From assembly GCA_938018055.1 (NCBI GenBank), contig CALIKL010000027.1:1-40246 (forward strand): a DNA stretch of 40,246 nt, in the 5' to 3' direction. Below, piece by piece: positions 34,051 to 40,246 of the stretch. The stretch comes from an uncultured bacterium. Its GTDB lineage: Bacteria > Bacteroidota > Rhodothermia > Rhodothermales > UBA10348. The translations under genes were made by a program, and so were the position numbers. The number at the start of each line of letters is the position of its first letter. The stretch's first letter is position 1. Below the pieces are notes generated by a model. That model worked only from the letters and a program-made list of their open reading frames with translations. It searched no databases and was not told where the DNA came from.

Positions 34051-36171
34051 ATGGCCACTCCATCCACCCACCGGCGCCTGAAAAAGGAACTCGGACTGTT
34101 CGACGTTTTCGCGGTCAGTACGGGCGCCATGTTCAGCTCCGGGTTCTTTTTGCTTCCTGGTCTTGCGGCTGCTCAATCGGGCCCCTCTGTGGCCTTGGCT
34201 TATCTGGTAGCCGGCGTATTGATTCTGCCTGCGATGTTCAGCGCGAGCGAATTGGCAACGGCCTTGCCCAGGGCCGGTGGTGCCTATTTTTTCCTCGACC
34301 GTAGCCTAGGCCCGATGGCGGGGACCATTGGAGGGCTGGGGACCTATTTCGCACTGACACTCAAAACAGCTTTTGCGCTTATCGGAATCGGGGCCTATGC
34401 GGCCTTTTTTATCGATTTGCCGATCAAGACCGTCGCCGTTTCCCTCACGGCTGTCTTCGTGGTCATCAACATTGTGGGCGCAAAAGAGACTACAGCCCTT
34501 CAGCGCATCCTGGTGACCATTCTGCTGGTCGTACTGGCGTTCTTTACCATCCAGGGATTAATGTTTGTCGGCCTTGAGCAGCCTACTTCGACGACCATGG
34601 CGAGGCAGACCCCGTTTCTGCCCTTTGGGGTTGCAGGCCTCTTATCAACGGTAGGCTTTGTATTTGTCTCTTATGCGGGATTGACCAAGGTTGCCAGTAT
34701 TGCCGAAGAGGTCAAAAACCCGGACCGAAATATCCCGCTCGGGATGATTCTATCGCTTTCCGTAACGACGTTTATCTACGTCGCGGGCGTATTCATTATG
34801 GTTTCGGTTCTCGAATTCGAGGATCTGAGTTCAGATCTCACTCCGGTAGCAACATCGGCCGAGCAATTCTTCAGTTGGCTGCCAGGCCAGTGGGGGCTGA
34901 TGTTGATTGTAATTGCTGCGTTGGCAGCATTTGCGTCAACCGGAAATGCAGGCCTAATGTCTGCCTCTCGTTATCCGCTTGCGATGGCTCGTGACAGGCT
35001 GCTTCCGTCTGTATTCGCAAAGCTGGGCCGATTCAACACGCCGGTTGTGTCCATATTGGTCTCGGGCGGCGTCATGATCCTGTTCATCATCGCGCTGGAT
35101 GCAGAGGGTATTGCCAAGCTGGCTTCCGCTTTTCAGCTTTTGATCTTCATCTTTTTGAACCTGGCGGTTGTCGTCATGCGGGAGAGCCGGATCCAGTCCT
35201 ATGATCCCGGTTACCGATCGCCCATGTATCCCTGGATTCAAGTGTTCGGGATTGTGACCAGCGGTGCCCTGATTGTGTACATGGGTGCCATGGCCATCTT
35301 GTTCACCGTGGCCATTGTGCTGGTGTGTGTAGCGTGGTATCGATTCTATGCGGATGGCAAGGTTCGCCGCGATGGTGCCATTTATCATTGGTTCTCCCGT
35401 CTTGGCCAGCGAAGATTCGAAGGGCTCGATACCGAGTTTCGCGGAATCCTGAAGGAGAAAGGCTTGCGGGGAGAAGATCCGTATGAAGAGATCGTGGCCC
35501 GATCTTTCGTGCTTGATCTGAAGACGCCTCACAACTTTGAGCAGGTGGTGGGCAAGGTGGCTGAGAAGCTTTCTCGAAGGCTGCCAACGACCGAAACGGA
35601 CATCCTCGAGAAGATCCTCGAGGGGACTCGACTCGGAGCGACCCCTGTAACTCACGGAGTGGCGTTACCACATTTCCGCTCGGATGCCATTGAGCAGAGC
35701 GAATTGGTGTTGGTTCGGGCTCTCGAAACCGTGTTTGTACCCGGGGATGATCCGAATACGGATGAGATGGAAGAAGACAAAGAAGTCCGCACGCTGTTTT
35801 TCCTCGTGAGTCCAGAAGGAAAACCTGGGCAACATCTCCGAATCCTGGCGCAAATAGCCGGAAGGGTGGACGAAGAGAGCTTTGAATCAGAGTGGCTTGA
35901 AGCACGTGGTGAACAGGAGCTCAAAGAGGTTCTTCTCCGAAATGACCACTCGATTACGGTACGAGTTTCGGAAAACGAGGCTCGTGATTGGATCAATCAG
36001 CAGCTCAAAGATCTCGACTTGCCGGGATCGTGCCTTGTTGCCTTGGTACAGCGAGATGGTGATGTGGAATTCCCGCATGGCTCGACCGAATTCCGGGACG
36101 GCGATCGTATCACCATTATCGGAGAGCCGGGTGACATCAAGGCGCTTCGAGCACGCTTAAAATCGTCCTGA
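34051..36171 (+). CDS. APC-superfamily permease fused to PTS EIIA-like and TrkA-C-like domains
   Basis: The 706-residue protein has three parts. Residues 1 to about 430 form an amino acid-polyamine-organocation permease with about 12 helices; TGAMFSSGFFLLPGLAAA is the family's helix-1 motif. After a linker, about 468-610 resembles a PTS EIIA-2/PtsN domain with the phosphorylatable His541 in THGVALPHF. The last part, about 635-705, resembles a TrkA-C/RCK ligand-binding domain (LPGSCLVALVQRDGDVEFPHG, FRDGDRITIIGEPGDI). So transport may be gated by nitrogen-PTS phosphorylation and by a small-molecule sensor. The substrate cannot be read from sequence; amino acids or potassium-related control are candidates. 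Leader structures precede it. Confidence 0.9.
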   Translation: MATPSTHRRLKKELGLFDVFAVSTGAMFSSGFFLLPGLAAAQSGPSVALAYLVAGVLILPAMFSASELATALPRAGGAYFFLDRSLGPMAGTIGGLGTYFALTLKTAFALIGIGAYAAFFIDLPIKTVAVSLTAVFVVINIVGAKETTALQRILVTILLVVLAFFTIQGLMFVGLEQPTSTTMARQTPFLPFGVAGLLSTVGFVFVSYAGLTKVASIAEEVKNPDRNIPLGMILSLSVTTFIYVAGVFIMVSVLEFEDLSSDLTPVATSAEQFFSWLPGQWGLMLIVIAALAAFASTGNAGLMSASRYPLAMARDRLLPSVFAKLGRFNTPVVSILVSGGVMILFIIALDAEGIAKLASAFQLLIFIFLNLAVVVMRESRIQSYDPGYRSPMYPWIQVFGIVTSGALIVYMGAMAILFTVAIVLVCVAWYRFYADGKVRRDGAIYHWFSRLGQRRFEGLDTEFRGILKEKGLRGEDPYEEIVARSFVLDLKTPHNFEQVVGKVAEKLSRRLPTTETDILEKILEGTRLGATPVTHGVALPHFRSDAIEQSELVLVRALETVFVPGDDPNTDEMEEDKEVRTLFFLVSPEGKPGQHLRILAQIAGRVDEESFESEWLEARGEQELKEVLLRNDHSITVRVSENEARDWINQQLKDLDLPGSCLVALVQRDGDVEFPHGSTEFRDGDRITIIGEPGDIKALRARLKSS

Positions 36172-36268
36172 AAAACGTCGATATCGGACATTAGGGAGTC
36201 TGATACGAATATCTCGTAGTGGAATACCCTGGATCCCGCGTTCACATTGGTCGTCTTGGGGACGATTC

Positions 36269-36823
36269 ATGAGTAAGCATGACGAAACGGATCCCCTCAA
36301 AGCCACGAATCCACCGACGCTCAGCCACCTGTTTCGGGCCGAAGCCCGACCTCGCTCAGGTGCCTACCGACATCATGTTCGGGAAGCTGCGCGCTACGTA
36401 TTCTGTGTTTATCACGGTATTGAGGTCTCGGCAATCCGCCAGAAACGAGGTCAGTTAATCGTTCACTCCAATTCCGAGCACATTTGAGTCCGATCTGATG
36501 GCATGCAGGAGTATATCCAGATGCTGCTATCCGGAGCGGTCGCTGTGCAAATGATATTTGGAGGGGAAAACCAGGAAATGGTTGATGCGATTGTCGAATC
36601 GGAGCGGATATACAATCTCGCCCGAGGGCACACCTTTACCAGTGACGTGCTGTTCGAAGCCATCATCCAAAAGGCGAGTCGAAACACAACCATGCACATG
36701 GCGGACCCCAAGCTGAGGGCAGCGATCACCGCTGCCGTACGATTCTTGGCCCGCCATCGCTCCCGCTTCAGTCGAGAGGAGCTGGACAGCCTGCAGACCC
36801 TGGTAACCCGGGCACTTGCATGA
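36269..36823 (+). pseudogene. Degenerate M41/FtsH-like protein interrupted by an in-frame TGA
   Basis: ATG 36269 has a good GGGGA 8 nt upstream. The frame runs to TGA 36485-36487 and then continues in the same frame to 36823. The two parts together (184 codons plus stop) read like one small M41-peptidase-like protein: AYRHHVREAARYVFCVYHGIEV matches the position of the HEAGH-AVVA-LGIEV helix, and EYIQMLLSGAVAVQMIFGG, after the stop, matches the family's LLAGxxAE block. The metal motif is degenerate (REAAR where HExxH is expected), so even an intact product would not be a zinc protease. It may be a nonsense mutant, a sequencing error, a readthrough gene or two genes. Function unknown. Confidence 0.5.
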
Positions 36824-36829
36824 ACCGGA

Positions 36830-37015
36830 TTACTCCTTCCAATGCATGGAAGAAGCCGTTTCCTCATGCTTCGTTTCGTCCGGAGAACGGTGTTTCAGGG
36901 CTTCAACGTCTTCCCTCAGTTTGGTGAGGCGATCGAATATGAGGCGACCGCCGAGGAGCACAACCAGGGCGAGCAGCAGGTTTACGACGGCAAAGGGGAA
37001 TTGGACGACATCCAT
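36830..37015 (-). CDS. Small single-helix membrane protein
   Basis: From ATG 37013-37015 the product is 61 residues: a membrane helix (FPFAVVNLLLALVVLLGGRLIF) and then a charged amphipathic stretch (DRLTKLREDVEALKHRSPDE) likely to form a coiled coil, with an acidic/His-rich end. It begins 4 bp after the stop of the gene at 37020-37373, so it looks translationally linked to it and to ggt upstream. I do not recognise it. The stop lies 6 bp from the end of the converging M41-like gene. Confidence 0.6.
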   Translation of the reverse strand: MDVVQFPFAVVNLLLALVVLLGGRLIFDRLTKLREDVEALKHRSPDETKHEETASSMHWKE

Positions 37016-37019
37016 GATC

Positions 37020-37373
37020 TCACGTGTTTTCGTTTTTCCAGCGCTGCATAAGAAGGCCCAGGATGGGTGCACGGTCTTCGCCATCCTGCCGTAATCGACG
37101 ACCGCTGGCTGTGTCCTTGATCTCAAGCTGCACCGGGATGGAGCGTCCCCTTGAATAGAGCACGGTAAAGGGTCCGATTTCTCCACGCAAACACATGGGT
37201 TCATCTCGTACAAGCACAACATTACGCATCTGGTCCACAATGGCAGGATTCCAGAAGTCGATCAGAGGCAACTCATAGTCAGGATCGAGTAGGCGCATGT
37301 CGTCGAGGTAGGACTCAAGTCGATCGGGATTGGCTACCTCCATGATATCGGTCCGTTTGGTGCGAGCTTCCAT
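37020..37373 (-). CDS. Hypothetical protein, cytosolic, beta-rich
   Basis: This 117-residue protein is not one I recognise. It has no signal peptide or membrane helix; the first part is helical and acidic (RLESYLDDMRLLDPDYE) and the second is strand-rich (VVLVRDEPMCLRGEIGPFTVLYSRG). The start ATG (37371-37373) directly adjoins the ggt stop (TAA 37374-37376) and its own stop is 4 bp from the small membrane protein's ATG. The tight packing argues that it is a real gene of the ggt operon. An internal ATG at residue 11 is an alternative start. Confidence 0.65.
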   Translation of the reverse strand: MEARTKRTDIMEVANPDRLESYLDDMRLLDPDYELPLIDFWNPAIVDQMRNVVLVRDEPMCLRGEIGPFTVLYSRGRSIPVQLEIKDTASGRRLRQDGEDRAPILGLLMQRWKNENT

Positions 37374-39107
37374 TTAATATCCGACGGCCCGTCCCTTGTA
37401 GCTTCGGGAATCGGCCGCTCCGTGAATGAGCTCATTCTCATGATCAATCATGATGCCCATTGCCCGCCCCTGACTGCTACGAAGGACCACATCGTGGCCG
37501 CGTTGTTTGTAGCGGTTGATGGTGTCCTGAGAGAAGTACCCGCGTTCAAACGATGCGCGATCAGGTAGCCATTGGTGGTGGATACGGGGTGCCTCGACGG
37601 CTTCGGCCACATTCATATCGTGGTCGATGACATTCAGGATAACCTGCAGGACCGTATTGATAATGGTTCGCCCGCCGGGAGTACCGATTGCGAGAAGTGG
37701 CTTGCCGTCCCGCGCCACGATGGAAGGCGTCATGGAAGAAAGCATGCGCTTTTGAGGCGCTACCCGGTTAGGTGCGGTTCCAATATTGCCATTCCGATCG
37801 GTATAGCCGGGCTTGGGGTTGAAGTCGCCCATCTCATTGTTCAACAGAAAACCTGCGCCATCTACCACGATAGAATTACCATAACCAAATTCCAGGGTGT
37901 AGGTCATGGACACCATGTTTCCACGCTGATCGACTACGGAAAAGTGGGTGGTCTCTTCACTCTCGAACGGATAGAGACCATTAAAAGCGCTGGAGTCGCT
38001 CTCAGACTTAGTGTCCTGTGAAATGGTCTCGCGAAGATTGGCCGCGTGCTCCTTGGATATCAGCCAGTCGACCGGCATGTCCGCATTGAAGGCAGGGTCT
38101 CCTACGAATTCCGCGCGGTCCGCATAGGCGCGTCGCATGGCCTCGGTCAGCAGATGTAGATAGTCCGCCGAGTTGTGTCCCAGGGCAGCCAGATCATACG
38201 CCTCCAGGATATTGAGCATGGTCACAAGGGCAATGCCACCGGAGGAGGGAGGGCTCATCGAGTAAATGTCATTGCCACGATAGGTGCCGTGAATGGGAGC
38301 CTGTTCAACTGCTTGGTAGGCAGCGAGATCATCTTCCGTGATCAGGCCACCCCACTCGGACATGAAATCGGCAATCAGACGCGCTGTCTCACCGCTGTAG
38401 AATCCATCATGGCCCTCGTCACGGATCCGTCCCAGTGTCTCCGCGAGATCCTTTTGAATCAGCAACTCACCCGCCCGATGCTTGGTGCCATCGGCTTTCA
38501 AGAAGGCATCTACGGATGACTGATAAATCGGGTCATCCTGGACCCGCTCCAAAAGCCGCTCCTGGAAGCTGGAGAGATTGCGAGTGAACGGAAATCCTTC
38601 CTCTGCCAGTCGAACAGCAGGCTGAACCAGTAGTGACCAAGGCAGGGTGCCCAGGCTTTCGTGTGCCTTGTACAGACCGGCAACAGTACCGGGGACCCCG
38701 GTAGATAGGAGATTGTAGTGACGATTGGCAGAGGAGATGGACCCATCTTCATCCAGCATCATCGTTTCCGTTGCTGCCAACGGAGCTTTCTCCCGAAAGT
38801 TGAAAGCGGTGATGTGACCATCGGCTCCGTGATACACAAGGAATCCACCTCCTCCAATATTGCCAGCTGCCGGATGCACCACGGCTAGGGCAAAAGCCGT
38901 TGCAATGGCTGCGTCGACCGCATTTCCACCTTGCTGAAGAATATCCCGTCCTACTTCAGAGGCGAGATATTGGGTTGAAACGACCATCCCGTTTTCGGCG
39001 GTTACGGGCTGCCTGCCATGTTGTGCTGCGGCCGGGGACTGCCACACAAAAAGTATGGACAGGATCAAAAGGAGGCCCCGAAGAGGTAGGCGCATATGGA
39101 ATTGCAT
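37374..39107 (-). CDS. ggt: Gamma-glutamyltransferase (GGT), secreted
   Basis: From ATG 39105-39107 the protein has 577 residues; ATG 39093-39095 would remove four and is also possible. A signal peptide (LRGLLLILSILFVWQ, cleavage near AAAQ) precedes the Ntn-hydrolase domain. The autocatalytic cleavage and nucleophile site is ESEETTHFSVVDQRG, with the second Thr (about residue 387) as nucleophile; AGNIGGGGFLVYH, the Arg-containing NFREKAP region and GTPGGRTIINTVLQV are other GGT motifs. It transfers or hydrolyses gamma-glutamyl groups of glutathione and related peptides in the periplasm. It heads a compact three-gene minus-strand run. Confidence 0.92.
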   Translation of the reverse strand: MQFHMRLPLRGLLLILSILFVWQSPAAAQHGRQPVTAENGMVVSTQYLASEVGRDILQQGGNAVDAAIATAFALAVVHPAAGNIGGGGFLVYHGADGHITAFNFREKAPLAATETMMLDEDGSISSANRHYNLLSTGVPGTVAGLYKAHESLGTLPWSLLVQPAVRLAEEGFPFTRNLSSFQERLLERVQDDPIYQSSVDAFLKADGTKHRAGELLIQKDLAETLGRIRDEGHDGFYSGETARLIADFMSEWGGLITEDDLAAYQAVEQAPIHGTYRGNDIYSMSPPSSGGIALVTMLNILEAYDLAALGHNSADYLHLLTEAMRRAYADRAEFVGDPAFNADMPVDWLISKEHAANLRETISQDTKSESDSSAFNGLYPFESEETTHFSVVDQRGNMVSMTYTLEFGYGNSIVVDGAGFLLNNEMGDFNPKPGYTDRNGNIGTAPNRVAPQKRMLSSMTPSIVARDGKPLLAIGTPGGRTIINTVLQVILNVIDHDMNVAEAVEAPRIHHQWLPDRASFERGYFSQDTINRYKQRGHDVVLRSSQGRAMGIMIDHENELIHGAADSRSYKGRAVGY

Positions 39108-39226
39108 CTGAGTTGGAACGAAGGTCTTGGCGTTTTCTCGAGTGCGCCAAAGATCGGGCGCTAACGGGAGGGACCCAAAGTAGGACCGTACGTAGCGACG
39201 GGCAAGCGTGGGGAAGACTCGGACAC

Positions 39227-39248
39227 GCACGCGGGCGCTCCCGCGTGC
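39227..39248. terminator. Perfect 9-bp GC hairpin between ggt and the PyrD-like gene
   Basis: The arms GCACGCGGG (39227-39235) and CCCGCGTGC (39240-39248) surround a CGCT loop. It is 36 bp past the stop of the PyrD-like gene (minus strand), a fitting position for a terminator, but there is no T-run after it. The 176-bp gap shows no gene; the ggt promoter must also lie in it. Confidence 0.5.
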
Positions 39249-39283
39249 TACGTGATGTCAGATTGAGGGCGAAGATTGCCAGA

Positions 39284-40246
39284 TTACAAGGCGATGCCCG
39301 TTGGATCGTCTCTCCAGGATTTGAGCACACGCATGTAATTGGCTCTCTCGAAAGCAGATGGGTCCGCGACGTGGACCTGACTCATACTTCCTTGCATCTG
39401 CTCGACTGACTCGTATCCGTTTTCTTCCAACCAGATGTGCATGACCTCCAATATGTCCTGAATGCGGGATATGCCGCGTTTCAGCAGTTCCGAAGCCATC
39501 ATGGTAACCGAAGCGCCGGCCATGAGCCCTTTGATGACGTCCTGGTAGGTATGTACACCACTTGTCAGGGCGAGGTCAGCAGGAATCCGATCATAGAGCA
39601 TGGCAATCCAGCGCAACGGCAGGCGCAGTTCTGCCGGAGAGGACAATTCAAGACTGGGAACGACCTCCAATTGATAGATATCAAGGTCAGGCTGATAGAA
39701 TCGATTGAACAGCACCAGTCCGGAGGCGCCCACCTTACATAACTCATTCGCAAAATGGGCCGTTGACGAGCAGTAGGGACTGATTTTGACGGAAACGGGA
39801 ATAGTGACTGCTTCCCGCACCAATGTGACGATCGCGAGGTACCGTTTTTCCACCTGCTCTCCGCTTACATCAGGATCTGTAGGAATGAAATACAGATTCA
39901 GTTCGATTGCCGAGGCGCCAGCTTCTTCCATCAGTCTTGCGTGATTGGTCCATCCACCAGGTGAGGCGCGATTCAAACTGGCAATGATGGGGATATCTAC
40001 CGCAGAGCGAGCTTTACGAATGTGTTCCAGATACCTGTCTGGTCCAGTCTGATACGTGTTCATGTCCGGGAAGAAATTCAGACTTTCCGCGAAACTGTCC
40101 GTAGCAGCCGTCAAATAATGGTCCAACTCATGGCTTTCATGTTCGATCTGCTCTTCAAACAGGGAATACAAGACTACTGCACCCGCCCCATAATCTTCCA
40201 TGGCCCGGATTGAATCCAGACTTTCCGAGAGCGGCGAGGCTGAGGG
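39284..40246 (-). CDS. Dihydroorotate dehydrogenase-like protein, N-terminus cut by the window edge
   Basis: The reading frame continues to the right edge (residues [22 protein letters not shown]), so the ATG at 40199-40201 is internal and the true start is outside. The visible part, about 320 residues, is an FMN-binding (beta/alpha)8 barrel of the PyrD family: [39 protein letters not shown], the Asn-rich [15 protein letters not shown]-like segment, VSVKISPYC, and [25 protein letters not shown]. These dihydroorotate dehydrogenase-like proteins are related to dihydropyrimidine dehydrogenases and often accompany pyruvate:ferredoxin oxidoreductase genes, so a redox role other than pyrimidine synthesis is possible. 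The hairpin at 39227-39248 follows it. Confidence 0.9.
   Translation of the reverse strand, partial: PSASPLSESLDSIRAMEDYGAGAVVLYSLFEEQIEHESHELDHYLTAATDSFAESLNFFPDMNTYQTGPDRYLEHIRKARSAVDIPIIASLNRASPGGWTNHARLMEEAGASAIELNLYFIPTDPDVSGEQVEKRYLAIVTLVREAVTIPVSVKISPYCSSTAHFANELCKVGASGLVLFNRFYQPDLDIYQLEVVPSLELSSPAELRLPLRWIAMLYDRIPADLALTSGVHTYQDVIKGLMAGASVTMMASELLKRGISRIQDILEVMHIWLEENGYESVEQMQGSMSQVHVADPSAFERANYMRVLKSWRDDPTGIAL

Noticed and set aside
36485-36487. TGA as a selenocysteine codon
   Set aside because: No SECIS-like hairpin is evident just after the stop, the M41-like family has no known selenocysteine here, and no selenium genes are in the window.
36503-36823. Treating the second half of the M41-like region as an independent gene
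   Set aside because: No ribosome-binding sequence precedes ATG 36503, the frame matches that of the upstream half, and the first half lacks the expected downstream block, so one interrupted gene is simpler. It remains a possible restart.
38900-39409. 169-residue plus-strand open frame across ggt and the gap
   Set aside because: It overlaps the clearly coding ggt gene antisense and its peptide has no recognisable features.

Overview
The window looks like chromosomal sequence from a GC-rich member of the Bacteroidota/Rhodothermota group (Rhodothermales-like, probably aerobic and heterotrophic). The evidence is indirect: two secreted proteins end in type IX secretion (Por) C-terminal sorting domains, there is a membrane-anchored LytTR regulator, the suf order is sufB-C-D-S-E-sufT, most starts lack a clear Shine-Dalgarno sequence, and DUF1800 and DUF1501 genes are paired. 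I see no phage, transposase, plasmid gene or CRISPR array.

Layout. 1-2.1 kb: the 5' end of bipA/typA, a LytTR regulator, a small membrane protein, and two apparent gene remnants that meet head to head. 2.1-8.6 kb: secreted or metabolic genes (M28 peptidase, group II PLP decarboxylase, META-domain lipoprotein, AGE-like protein with a T9SS tail, TPM-domain membrane protein). 8.6-15.1 kb: a complete SUF iron-sulfur operon on the minus strand, divergent from an A-type carrier. 15.1-17.9 kb: two tandem DUF192 lipoproteins, hemW and a small outer-membrane-like protein. 18-21.5 kb: an etfB-etfA-fixC-fixX (FixABCX/EtfABCX) operon. 21.6-26.1 kb: clpC, a second A-type carrier and an M20 amidohydrolase. 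26.3-30.4 kb: a VWA membrane protein, a CaCA antiporter and an unusual two-domain cytidine deaminase. 30.5-33.8 kb: tRNA-Leu(UAA) and a DUF1800/DUF1501 pair. 34-36.8 kb: an APC permease fused to EIIA and TrkA-C-like domains, then an M41-like gene interrupted by an in-frame TGA. 36.8-40.2 kb: two small unknown genes, a gamma-glutamyltransferase and a PyrD-like protein cut by the window end.

How the genes fit together. Iron-sulfur work dominates the middle: SufBCDSE builds clusters, SufT and two A-type proteins mature or carry them, and clients nearby include FixX and the radical-SAM protein HemW. FixABCX would connect NADH, ferredoxin and quinone pools. The less usual items are the permease fusion, the deaminase with its active site in the second half, the Tat-plus-T9SS DUF1501 protein next to a signal-less DUF1800 partner, the TGA-split M41-like gene, the remnant pair at 1.65-2.0 kb, and paired CGTAA/TTACG sites between the suf operon and the A-type carrier gene.
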